Positions 43,901-50,872 of a DNA stretch of 64,000 nt are shown one piece after another (within the stretch, counting starts at the first letter, position 1; every line of letters starts with the position of its first letter). A model generated the notes under the pieces. That model saw only the letters and a list, made by a program, of their open reading frames with translations, was not told the DNA's origin and ran no database searches. Position numbers and translations under genes: made by a program. Source of the stretch: JAFGSI01 sp041287425. Lineage in GTDB: Bacteria > Chloroflexota > Anaerolineae > Anaerolineales > Villigracilaceae. Where the stretch lies: contig JBEULG010000040.1 in NCBI GenBank assembly GCA_041287425.1, positions 62,001 to 126,000 on the forward strand. Direction: 5' to 3'.

Positions 43901-44366
43901 CGTCTCCCGCGTTGCCTCGCTCTTCGGCGTCAGCCGCAGCGCCGACGGCTTCTTCCTCGAGCGGCATCCCAAACTGGCCCCGGTGGAGACCGTCACCCAG
44001 GGCATCTACCTGGCGGGCGCCTGCCAGGGGCCGAAGGACATCCCCGACAGCGTGGCCCAGGCCGGGGCGGCGGCCGCGGCGGCCCTGTCGCTGCTCGATC
44101 AGGGCGCCATCCTGCTCGATCCCATCGTGGCCGAGGCTGACCCGCTGCTGTGCGCCGGCTGCGGACAGTGCGCGGCGGCTTGCCCGTATGGAGCCATCGC
44201 CATCGAAGACGGCGCGGCGAAGGTCAATGTCTTCGTCTGCAAGGGCTGCGGCACCTGCACGGCGGCCTGTCCCAACAAGGCCATGAATATCATCCACTTC
44301 AACGACCGCGAACTGGTCGCCGAACTGCTCGGCGCCCTGGCCGATGCTCCGCTGGAGGTGGCCTGA
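40968..44366 (+). CDS. HdrA fused with an inserted GltD-like NADPH oxidoreductase domain
   Basis: The protein has 1132 residues. Residues 1-275 repeat the N-terminal half of the previous HdrA (CHCGTNIAATVD, then VVGGGIAGIEASLRLAEAG and CAGCGQCAEVCP). From about 285 to 740 a glutamate synthase small-subunit-like domain is inserted: CRAACPTDQRAEGYI, CGRVCNHPCEEACTR, an FAD motif VAVIGAGPAGLTAGLDL and an NADPH motif VVLGAGDVALDSARTA. The HdrA part then resumes (CSRVCCMYSLKLAHM) and ends with two ferredoxin motifs. This gives one polypeptide with two FAD sites, an NAD(P)H site and many clusters. It is coupled to the flanking genes by overlapping starts. Confidence 0.88.
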   Translation: MNRSKVKTGVYVCHCGTNIAATVDVVDVARFARELEGVVVARDYTYMCSNPGQDLIKQDIKEYGLNRIVVASCSPLMHEPTFRQACADAGLNPFFCQMANIREQCSWVINNREQATIKARALVRAAVARVRHHDPLEPRSVQMTQSVLVVGGGIAGIEASLRLAEAGKQVYLVERDSSIGGHMGQLYKTFPTMDCAACILTPKMVSVGRHPNITLLSYSEVEGVSGYVGNYTIRVRRKARYVKEDVCAGCGQCAEVCPVEVVNPFEIGLSKRKAVYRNTPQAVPGAYAIEKRGVAPCRAACPTDQRAEGYIALIHARRYADAYWAIRREHPFPSICGRVCNHPCEEACTRSQVDQPVSIMALKRFVADWAYAHRDELPHMRDKSLVGTPFQHHHPPTGKKVAVIGAGPAGLTAGLDLVRLGHKVTVFDALPVAGGMMRVGIPPHRLPYDRLDWEVQQIVDEGVELRLNTRVDDIPSLFQKGYDAVVVATGAHSAQKLNIPGSDHPDNWLSLDLLRRACLGEPLDLSGREIVVLGAGDVALDSARTAIRLGQPKVKIVCRGMRASFNELHEAEAEGVEILKNRVFKEIVVRHDKIVGVMCLEAEVGGIVNGQRQVREIPGTEHIIPCDMVIWALGQRPDFSFLPEDGSIAIRYPIGLWANEEMMTTRPGVFAAGDLRRGTTFFVVDAIAEGHRVARCVDRYLHGSEGVPEPVLPPKAELSPEEIEAKFARGEVSRAGRIPIRTLPPEERVNNFREVDQTMTEEEALAEAARCLRCGICSECLECEAACERGAIDHNMQDETVELTVGAIILATGFRDFDPARAPELNYGKLDNILTALQFERLINSGGPTQGKVLLKNGKPPKSIAIVHCVGSRDHNYNDYCSRVCCMYSLKLAHMAREYLGVEVHEIYRDIRAFGKGYEEFYKHAAGMGVHFYHGRIQAIEQKGAKLRVRWNEAFHGQPSHVDVDMVVLATGFEPQADVSRVASLFGVSRSADGFFLERHPKLAPVETVTQGIYLAGACQGPKDIPDSVAQAGAAAAAALSLLDQGAILLDPIVAEADPLLCAGCGQCAAACPYGAIAIEDGAAKVNVFVCKGCGTCTAACPNKAMNIIHFNDRELVAELLGALADAPLEVA

Positions 44367-45733
44367 TGTACGAACCGAAAATCGTCGCTTTCCTGTGTAC
44401 CTGGTGTTCCTACACGGGCGCCGACACCGCCGGCATCGCCCGCCTGAAATCGCCCGCCAACATCCGCGCCGTGCGCGTCCCCTGCTCTGGGCGCGTCTCG
44501 CCCGAACTGATTCTGCGCGCCTTCGACGGCGGCGCCGACGGCGTGCTGGTGCTGGGCTGTCACATCGGCGAATGCCACTACGATACCGGCAATCACCGCG
44601 CCGCCAAGCGCATCCCCATCCTGAAATCTTTGCTCTCCTTCGCCGGCCTGGAGCCGGAACGCCTGCGCCTGGACTGGGTCTCGGCCTCGGAGGGCGAGCG
44701 CTTCGCCCGCATCACCAACGAATTCGCCGAGGCGGTGCGCCCGCTCGGACCGGCGAGGTGGAGGCAGGCGTCAGTCGTCAGCCAACAGTTATCAGTCATC
44801 CGGGAGCGGTTGGCAGCGGTCGAGGCAAGCGCCGGCGAAACGGACTGCGCCGCCAAAGCGGAAGCCATCCAGGCCAGGGCGCGCGAACTCCTGGCCAGCG
44901 GCGAGTACGGCTGCGTCATCGGCTACGAGGTCGGGCCGCGCGGCCGCACCCGTCCGGCTTTCATCTACGATGCCGACGACGTCGGCCGCCTGACCTGGAA
45001 CCCCGATTGCACCCACAACCTGACGACCTACCTCGCCGACAAGGTCAGCCTGTCCGGCGCGTTGATGGCCGTCCACCGCAAAGAACCGCCCAAGCCGGTC
45101 GCCGTGGTGGTCAAGCCCTGCGACGCCCGCACCGTCAACGTGATGCTGGCCGAGAACCGCTTCCCGCGCCAGATGGTGCATCTCATCGGCGTCGTCTGCG
45201 AGGGCGTGCGCGACCGGGACGGCCGTCTGCAAGCCCGCTGCGCTGCCTGCGAGGAACGTGTACCGGTGGTTTACGACACCTTGATTGGCGAAGCGCCGGC
45301 ATCGAACGTCGAACGTCAAACATCAAACGTTCTTGAAAGTGTTGAAGCATTGGAGAAATTGCCGCCCGCCGAACGTATGGAATACTGGCTGGCGCAATTC
45401 GACCGCTGCATCCGCTGTTACGCCTGCCGCCAGGCCTGCCCGCTGTGCGATTGCCCAACCTGTCTCTTCGAGCGCGACGACTCGCTCTGGGTGGGACTGG
45501 GCATCGGCCTGAACGAGAAGCGCACTTTCCACCTCGGCCGCGCCTATCACCTGGCCGGGCGCTGCGTGGGCTGCAACCAGTGCGAAGAAGCCTGCCCGAT
45601 GGACATTCCCATCAGCCTGTTGAATCAGAAACTGGCGCAGGAAATCGCACGCGCCTTTGGCCACCGCGCCGGGCAGGCCGTCATCCCCTCGCCGGTGGTG
45701 ACCGTCCTTTCGGGCGAGTACAAGGAGGACTAG
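44366..45733 (+). CDS. MvhD/FlxD domain fused to an FlxC-like ferredoxin subunit
   Basis: The protein has 455 residues. The first 130 residues match MvhD/FlxD, the [2Fe-2S] adaptor of Hdr complexes (CTWCSYTGADTAG, VPCSGRVS, GCHIGECHY). The remainder resembles FrhB/FdhB-type proteins (VVVKPCDARTVNVML) and ends in CIRCYACRQACPLCDCPTC and CVGCNQCEEACP. Two segments, QASVVSQQLSVI (about 135-146) and ASNVERQTSNV (about 312-322), look like translated intergenic-type repeats inserted in frame. The start overlaps the previous stop (TGATG). It probably transfers electrons between HdrA and the NAD(P)H module. Confidence 0.83.
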   Translation: MYEPKIVAFLCTWCSYTGADTAGIARLKSPANIRAVRVPCSGRVSPELILRAFDGGADGVLVLGCHIGECHYDTGNHRAAKRIPILKSLLSFAGLEPERLRLDWVSASEGERFARITNEFAEAVRPLGPARWRQASVVSQQLSVIRERLAAVEASAGETDCAAKAEAIQARARELLASGEYGCVIGYEVGPRGRTRPAFIYDADDVGRLTWNPDCTHNLTTYLADKVSLSGALMAVHRKEPPKPVAVVVKPCDARTVNVMLAENRFPRQMVHLIGVVCEGVRDRDGRLQARCAACEERVPVVYDTLIGEAPASNVERQTSNVLESVEALEKLPPAERMEYWLAQFDRCIRCYACRQACPLCDCPTCLFERDDSLWVGLGIGLNEKRTFHLGRAYHLAGRCVGCNQCEEACPMDIPISLLNQKLAQEIARAFGHRAGQAVIPSPVVTVLSGEYKED

Positions 45734-45734
45734 G

Positions 45735-46739
45735 ATGAACGCCGCTGCCTGGAAAATCTCCCGCCCCGAACTGGCCGCCTGGCTTGACGCCCTGGCCGCC
45801 GAGATGACCCTGCTCGCCCCCCGCGAGGTGGACGGCGTCCTGCTCTACCGGCCGGTGAGCGGCAGCGCTCAGATCGCCTGGGACTACACCCGCCCGGTCC
45901 TCTCGGCCAAGGAGTTCTTCTTCCCGCCCACCGAGCGCCTGTTCGAGATTCGCAAGCACGGCGGCGAGGTGACGCTGACCGAAACCCTGCCGGACGGCCG
46001 CGCTGCCCTCTTCGGCATCCGTCCCTGCGACGCCCGCGGCCTGCTGACCCTCGACGCCCTCTTCCTCCACCACGCCCCTGCCGACCCCTACTACGCCCGC
46101 CGCCGCGAGCAGACCGTCTTGCTCGGCCTGGCCTGCCGCCAGATGCTGCCGACCTGCTTCTGCACCTCGATGGGCGGCGCGCCCGACGACGAGGCCGGCA
46201 TGGACGTGATGCTCTACGAGACCGAGGACGACTACCTGGTGCGCGCCGTGAGCGAGCGCGGCGCGGCGCTCCTGCCCTCCGGCTGGACGCCCAGCGAGGA
46301 GGTCCCGCCGCCGGCGCGCCGGTCCGAGACCCTCTATCCGCAGCCGACGCGCCCCGCCTGGCTGTCCTACTTTGAAGATGAGTACTGGCAGAAGACGGCC
46401 GAGCGCTGTCTCTCCTGCCGGGCCTGTTCCTACGTCTGCCCGACCTGCCGCTGCTTCATCGTGCGCGACGAAGCCATCGAGGCCGGGCGCTTCGAGCGCA
46501 TCCGCTGCTGGGACGCCTGCATGGGCGAAAACTACCGCCGCGTGGCGGGCGGCCATCGGCCGCGGGCGCAGGCGGGCGAGCGTCTGCGCAACCGCATGTT
46601 CTGCAAGTTCTACTACTACCCGGAGCAATACGGCCTGGGCGAGACCCCCGCCTGCACCGGCTGCGGACGCTGCGTGGAGGTCTGCCCGGTCAACATTGAC
46701 ATCACCGAAGTGTTGAGCGACCTGGGGAGGCCGGCATGA
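45735..46739 (+). CDS. Flx/AsrA-like 4Fe-4S dicluster subunit
   Basis: The protein has 334 residues. An N-terminal FrhB/AsrA-type region with FGIRPCDARGLLTLD is followed by CLSCRACSYVCPTCRC and CTGCGRCVEVCPVN. This is the architecture of anaerobic sulfite reductase subunit A, sulfhydrogenase beta and FlxB/FlxC proteins. It should carry electrons between the flavin reductase encoded next and the Hdr/MvhD-type subunits. It starts one base after the previous stop and overlaps the following start by 4 bases. No sulfite reductase catalytic subunit is nearby, so a sulfite role is unlikely. Confidence 0.87.
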   Translation: MNAAAWKISRPELAAWLDALAAEMTLLAPREVDGVLLYRPVSGSAQIAWDYTRPVLSAKEFFFPPTERLFEIRKHGGEVTLTETLPDGRAALFGIRPCDARGLLTLDALFLHHAPADPYYARRREQTVLLGLACRQMLPTCFCTSMGGAPDDEAGMDVMLYETEDDYLVRAVSERGAALLPSGWTPSEEVPPPARRSETLYPQPTRPAWLSYFEDEYWQKTAERCLSCRACSYVCPTCRCFIVRDEAIEAGRFERIRCWDACMGENYRRVAGGHRPRAQAGERLRNRMFCKFYYYPEQYGLGETPACTGCGRCVEVCPVNIDITEVLSDLGRPA

Positions 46740-47569
46740 GCGAGAATCCCATGATGCCGCATCTGGGACGGCTGGTGGCCGTCAAAGACCTGGCGACCGA
46801 AATCAAACTCCTGCGCGTCGAACTGCTGAACGGCGGGAGCAGGGCATTCTGCGACTGCAAGCCAGGGCAGTTTGCCTTCCTCTCGGCCTTTGGGCTGGGC
46901 GAGGCGCCTTTCGGGATCGCCAACTCGCCCGAACGCGGCCCGTACCTGGATTTTGCCGTCAATCGCCTCGGCAACGTGACCACCGGCCTGCACGAACTGG
47001 GCGAGGGCGACCTGGTCGGCGTGCGCGGCCCGCTGGGCAACTGCTTCCCGATGGAAGCCTTCAAGGGCAAGAACCTGGTCGTGCTGGGCGGCGGAATCGG
47101 CGGCGCGCCGCTGCGCCCGGTCATCCAGCACGTCCTCGATCACCGCGCCGACTACGGGCGGCTGACCATCCTGTGGGCGGCGCGGCGGCCCGATTTGCTG
47201 GTCTTCACCGATGAATACGAGGAGTGGCGCAAAGCCCCGAACGCCTGCCTGCACCTGACGGTGGACGTGCCGGACAAGAAATGGGACCACAACGTGGGCC
47301 TCATCACCGACCTGCTCAAAAAGGTGGACCCCTCGCCGGAGAACGCCGTCAGCATCACCTGCGGCCCGCCGATTATGATTCACTACGTCACCCGCCTGCT
47401 GGAGGAGATGGGCTTCGCCCCGCGCCACAACTACGTCACGCTGGAGGCGCGCATGCACTGCGGACTGGGCAAATGCGGGCGCTGCAATCTTGGGGAGAAA
47501 CTCATCTGCGTGGACGGCCCCGTGTTCAACATGCAGGAGGTCGGCAGTTTGCTGGAGACGTATCTGTAA
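46736..47569 (+). CDS. Flx/AsrB-like FAD/NAD(P)H oxidoreductase subunit
   Basis: The protein has 277 residues. It has an FNR-type FAD domain (KPGQFAFLSAFG, APFGIANSP), an NAD(P)-binding domain (VVLGGGIGGAPLRPVI, CGPPIMI) and a C-terminal [2Fe-2S] motif CGLGKCGRCNLGEKLIC. This is the layout of FlxA, AsrB and sulfhydrogenase gamma. It would oxidise or reduce NAD(P)H for the Hdr complex. It ends the operon, and a hairpin follows. Confidence 0.9.
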   Translation: MSENPMMPHLGRLVAVKDLATEIKLLRVELLNGGSRAFCDCKPGQFAFLSAFGLGEAPFGIANSPERGPYLDFAVNRLGNVTTGLHELGEGDLVGVRGPLGNCFPMEAFKGKNLVVLGGGIGGAPLRPVIQHVLDHRADYGRLTILWAARRPDLLVFTDEYEEWRKAPNACLHLTVDVPDKKWDHNVGLITDLLKKVDPSPENAVSITCGPPIMIHYVTRLLEEMGFAPRHNYVTLEARMHCGLGKCGRCNLGEKLICVDGPVFNMQEVGSLLETYL

Positions 47570-47594
47570 GTAGAAGCGACAGTCGGCCCTGGAG

Positions 47595-47627
47595 AAGTCC
47601 CGCGCCCTTTCGAAATGCGCGGGACTT
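47595..47627. terminator. Hairpin terminator after the Hdr/Flx operon
   Basis: A perfect 11-bp stem, AAGTCCCGCGC/GCGCGGGACTT, lies 26 bases after the last operon gene. The T-run is poor. Confidence 0.7.
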
Positions 47628-47717
47628 CTGTGCTGACTGGCCTTTGATAAGAGGAATCCTCTGCTGTGGAATCCGGTACAATAGAGCCACACCCAGGTTG
47701 TTTTGCAGGTGGCGGCG

Positions 47718-49376
47718 ATGTCCATCAATAATTTCCATTACCGTTCCGCCCTCGAGGACTTCCGCAGCGCCCGTCAGCGGGCGGCGCTGGAGGCGATCCT
47801 GGCGCGCCTGAGCGGGCGCTCGGACGAACTGCTCTCCTACGAGGAGGTGGCGCGCAAACTGCGCCTGGGCGCCCGCGCCGACCGCGGCGTTCAGTCGATT
47901 CCGGTCGCCGCCATCGTCGGCAGCGTGGGCCGCTATACGGATTTCACCCGCTCCTTCCTGCCGCGCCAAAGCACCGATGAGCGCCGCTGGGCGAGCGTCA
48001 AGGCTGCCACCCAAGAAACCGGCATGCCGCCTATCGAGGTCTACAAGGTCGGCGAGGTCTATTTCGTCCTGGATGGCAACCACCGCGTCTCGATTGCCCG
48101 CCAGGAGGGCATGGAGACCATTGACGCCCACGTCATCGAGGTGCGCACCCCCGTCCCGCTCACGCCAGACGTCCAGCCCGACGATCTCATCATCAAAGCC
48201 GAATACGCCGAATTCCTCGAACAGACTCGCGCCGCCGAACTGCTCCCCGGCGTAGACCTGAGTCTGACCGCCCCCGGCCAATATGCCCGCCTGAAGGAGC
48301 ACATCGACGTTCACCGTTATTTCATGGGCCTGGATTTGCGGCGCGATGTCTCTGACGAAGAGGCTCTCCTGGATTGGTATGAGACCGTCTATCGGCCGAT
48401 TGTGGAGGCCATTCGCGCTCACGGTCTGCTGCGTTGGTTTCCGGGCCGCACCGAAACCGACCTGTACTTGTGGGTCTCTGACCACCGCTACGAGTTGCAG
48501 GAGCAATTGGGCTGGCCGGTCACGCCGGCGGCGGCCGTCGCCGACCTGGCGGCGCGCGAAACACGGCGTCCCGCCCGGGAAGCCGGCGCCTGGCGCCTGG
48601 CCAAGACGGTCGAACGTTACACCGAGCGCCTGTTCGCCGATATCCTGGTGCCGTTGAGCGGTTCAGAGGCGGGCTGGCGGGCGCTCGAACAGGCCGTCGG
48701 CGTGGCCCGGCGCGAAGGCTCGGCGCTGCATGGGCTGCACATCCTCCGCCGCGGACAAACACCGGAGGCCGGCGCGGCCGTTCGGGAGCGTTTCGAGCAA
48801 ACCTGCGCGGCAGCCGCTTTGCGCAGCACCTTCCTGAGCGAAGAGGGCCGCGTGGCGGAGCGGATTGCGGAGCGGGCCTTGCTGGCCGACCTGATCGTTC
48901 TCGGCGTGGAGCATCCGCCCGAAGGCGGGCTGACCGCCCTGGGGTCCGGTCTGCGGACGATTTTGCGGCGCATCAACCGCCCCTTGCTGGCCGTCCTCGA
49001 GCAGACCAGTCCGCTGGAGCGCGCCCTGCTGGCCTATGACGGCAGCGCCGAGGCCCGCGAAGCGCTCTTCGTGGCGGCGTACCTGGCCGAGATGTGGAAG
49101 ACGCGCCTGACGGTGGCAGCGGTCACCGGCCGCAGGCGTGTGCCCGCCTCGGTGTTGGACTATCCCCGCGCCTACCTGGAACTGCACGAGGTGGAGGCCG
49201 AATTTCTCTACCTGGAGGGAAACATCGACATCCTCCACACCATCATGCACGAGCGCGGCCTGGACCTTTTGTTGATGGGCGGCTACGGGGTGTCGGGCCT
49301 GGAGCGGTTGCTGACCGGCAGCGCCGTGGATGTGATGCTCCGTATGCAGCACTGGCCGATTTTCATCTGCCGCTGA
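47718..49376 (+). CDS. ParB/sulfiredoxin-like domain fused to two universal stress protein domains
   Basis: The protein has 552 residues. Residues about 45-150 contain SIPVAAIVGSVGRY, then PPIEVYKVGEVYFVLDGNHRVSIA, the pattern of ParB/Srx-like nucleotide-binding domains (DGNHR). A helical linker is followed by two USP domains (about 300-430 and 430-552). The second has GGYGVSGLERLLTGS, which fits the ATP-binding rule G-2x-G-9x-G-S. The combination suggests ATP- or nucleotide-dependent sensing, but the role is unknown. The start at 47718 is preceded by AGGTGG. A TTG 15 bases upstream is less likely. Confidence 0.8.
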   Translation: MSINNFHYRSALEDFRSARQRAALEAILARLSGRSDELLSYEEVARKLRLGARADRGVQSIPVAAIVGSVGRYTDFTRSFLPRQSTDERRWASVKAATQETGMPPIEVYKVGEVYFVLDGNHRVSIARQEGMETIDAHVIEVRTPVPLTPDVQPDDLIIKAEYAEFLEQTRAAELLPGVDLSLTAPGQYARLKEHIDVHRYFMGLDLRRDVSDEEALLDWYETVYRPIVEAIRAHGLLRWFPGRTETDLYLWVSDHRYELQEQLGWPVTPAAAVADLAARETRRPAREAGAWRLAKTVERYTERLFADILVPLSGSEAGWRALEQAVGVARREGSALHGLHILRRGQTPEAGAAVRERFEQTCAAAALRSTFLSEEGRVAERIAERALLADLIVLGVEHPPEGGLTALGSGLRTILRRINRPLLAVLEQTSPLERALLAYDGSAEAREALFVAAYLAEMWKTRLTVAAVTGRRRVPASVLDYPRAYLELHEVEAEFLYLEGNIDILHTIMHERGLDLLLMGGYGVSGLERLLTGSAVDVMLRMQHWPIFICR

Positions 49377-49412
49377 CTCCATTACAGCCGCCTTGCAACC
49401 GAATCCGTACCA

Positions 49413-49441
49413 TTGACACCCGAATCGAAATGTGTGATACT
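49413..49441 (+). promoter_or_regulatory. Near-consensus sigma-70 promoter in an intergenic gap
   Basis: TTGACA (49413-49418), a 17-base spacer and GATACT (49436-49441) point into a gap with no long plus-strand gene. A tiny reading frame with a strong ribosome site follows. Confidence 0.6.
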
Positions 49442-49496
49442 GTCATCAGCCGGGGGGTTCACAAGTCCGCCATCCTTACAGAAGAGGAGGTGGTGT

Positions 49497-49682
49497 CTAC
49501 AATGGATAGTAGTATGAAACGAAGCGCTGTGGCATCCCTCCTCGCAACTCTGCGATAAGGAGCCACAGCGCGCCCAGGGAGGCCGCCCGCACAGGGCGGT
49601 CTTCCGCGTCTTTGATCTCATAGAAGTCAGCGCCCGGCAGCGGCCCGCAGGTTACCACCCGCTTGGGGCAGCGGGGCCGCAT
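49497..49682 (-). CDS. Small hypothetical protein downstream of pfkA
   Basis: The frame encodes 61 residues (MRPRCPKRVVTCGPLPGADF, then YEIKDAEDRPVRAASLGALW and on). Its ATG follows directly after the TAA of pfkA, a typical coupled arrangement. Codon third positions are mostly G/C, as in neighbouring genes, and the composition looks protein-like. There are no membrane segments or known motifs. The function is unknown. The overlapping plus-strand peptide is the competing interpretation of its 3' third. Confidence 0.45.
   Translation of the reverse strand: MRPRCPKRVVTCGPLPGADFYEIKDAEDRPVRAASLGALWLLIAELRGGMPQRFVSYYYPL
49502..49558 (+). CDS. Possible 18-residue peptide (leader or sRNA-borne)
   Basis: ATG to TAA encodes MDSSMKRSAVASLLATLR. 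AGGAGGTGG lies about 9 bases upstream, and a near-consensus promoter lies about 60 bases upstream. No longer gene follows in this direction; pfkA is convergent. The peptide matches nothing I know. It is antisense to the small gene at 49497-49682, so at most one of the two may be real. Confidence 0.35.
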   Translation: MDSSMKRSAVASLLATLR

Positions 49683-50765
49683 TTATTCATCCCCGAAAGA
49701 AATCCCGATTCCCCGCGCCGTGCGGACGGCGTCGCCGTGGAGGTCGACGCGCTTGGGAACGGCCAGCGCCTCGTCCAGCGGCACGGTCGTCACCTGGGCG
49801 TTGTGCAGGGCGACCATGCGGCCGAATTCACCCGCCGCAGCCGCCCGCACCGCCGCCGCCCCGTAACGCGTCGCCAGCCAGCGGTCGAAGGCAGTCGGCG
49901 AGCCGCCGCGCTGGAGATGCCCCAGCACGGTGAGGCGCGACTCGAAGCCCTGCGCTTCGATAAATTCCGCCACCTGCTGGCCGATTCCGCCCAGACGGGG
50001 GACGTAGACGGCGTCGCCCTGCCGGCGGAAGACTTGCGCGCCGCCGACCGGTTTGGCTCCCTCTGAGACGGCAATCAGGCTGAAACGTGAGCCGCGCTCG
50101 GCGCGCTGGCGCACCTTGTCGAGCACCGCCTCGAACCTGAAAGGGATTTCCGGAATGAGAATGACATCTGCCCCGCCGGCCACGCCGGCGTGCAGGGCGA
50201 TGAAGCCGGCGTCGCGGCCCATCAGTTCCAGCACCATGACGCGGTGATGCGCCTCGGCGGTGGTGTGCAGCCGGTCGAGGGCCTCGGTGGCAATCGTCAG
50301 GGCGGTGTCGAAGCCGAAGGTGACCTCCGTCCCGCCCACGTCGTTGTCAATCGTCTTGGGAACGCCGACGACCGGGACGCCCTTGGCGCCCAGTTCCAGG
50401 GCGATGTGCAGGGTCCCATCTCCGCCGATGACAATCAGGGCGTCCAGGTCGAGGGCACGGATGGCGTCCACCACCTGGTCCGAGACGTCCTCGATGGTTT
50501 CTTTGCCGTTGCGGATGACTTTGCGGGCGAAGGGGTTGCCGCGGTTGGCTGTACCCAGGATGGTGCCGCCGCGCGGCAGGATGCCGCGCACCGCTGTCAG
50601 GTCGAGGGGAAAGACGCCGCCGGGGGCAAGGAAGCCGTCGAAGCCATCCTGAACGCCCAGCACCTGGCAGTCATAGACCAGGAGGGCCGTCTTGACCACT
50701 GCCCGGATGACGGCGTTGAGGCCGGGGGCGTCGCCTCCGCCGGTCAGCACGGCGATACGTTTCAT
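49683..50765 (-). CDS. pfkA: 6-phosphofructokinase
   Basis: The protein has 360 residues. The motifs are LTGGGDAPGLNAVIRA, GGDGTLHIA, PKTIDNDV (catalytic Asp in TIDND), MGRDAGFIALHAG and HLQRGGSPTAFDR. It phosphorylates fructose 6-phosphate in glycolysis. The first donor-determining position is Gly (GGDG), as in ATP-dependent enzymes, while the second is Lys (PKTIDND), more often seen in PPi-dependent or group III enzymes. The phosphate donor should not be assumed. The start at 50765 has GGGAGAAA upstream. Confidence 0.93.
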   Translation of the reverse strand: MKRIAVLTGGGDAPGLNAVIRAVVKTALLVYDCQVLGVQDGFDGFLAPGGVFPLDLTAVRGILPRGGTILGTANRGNPFARKVIRNGKETIEDVSDQVVDAIRALDLDALIVIGGDGTLHIALELGAKGVPVVGVPKTIDNDVGGTEVTFGFDTALTIATEALDRLHTTAEAHHRVMVLELMGRDAGFIALHAGVAGGADVILIPEIPFRFEAVLDKVRQRAERGSRFSLIAVSEGAKPVGGAQVFRRQGDAVYVPRLGGIGQQVAEFIEAQGFESRLTVLGHLQRGGSPTAFDRWLATRYGAAAVRAAAAGEFGRMVALHNAQVTTVPLDEALAVPKRVDLHGDAVRTARGIGISFGDE

Positions 50766-50820
50766 GGCATTTCTCCCGAACGGTGTCATTATACTCTTTG
50801 CATCGCATGTTTCAGAGTTT

Positions 50821-50853
50821 CAGGGAGCCGCTCTCCAAGAGAACGGCTCCCTG
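50821..50853. terminator. Hairpin between the DUF3048 gene and pfkA
   Basis: A perfect 10-bp stem, CAGGGAGCCG/CGGCTCCCTG, with further CTCTC/GAGA pairing in the loop, lies 20 bases after the DUF3048 stop. No T-run follows, so termination strength is uncertain. Confidence 0.65.
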
Positions 50854-50872
50854 GGTTGTGAGAGGCTCCCTA

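Noticed and set aside
42471..44297. A 608-residue minus-strand frame opposite the HdrA-GltD gene
   Set aside because: Same reason: an antisense artefact of high-GC codon usage, with no start signal or conserved motif.
45735..47569. AsrA/AsrB-like genes as an anaerobic sulfite reductase
   Set aside because: No AsrC or other sulfite reductase catalytic subunit is present, and the gene context (HdrA, MvhD) fits Flx subunits.
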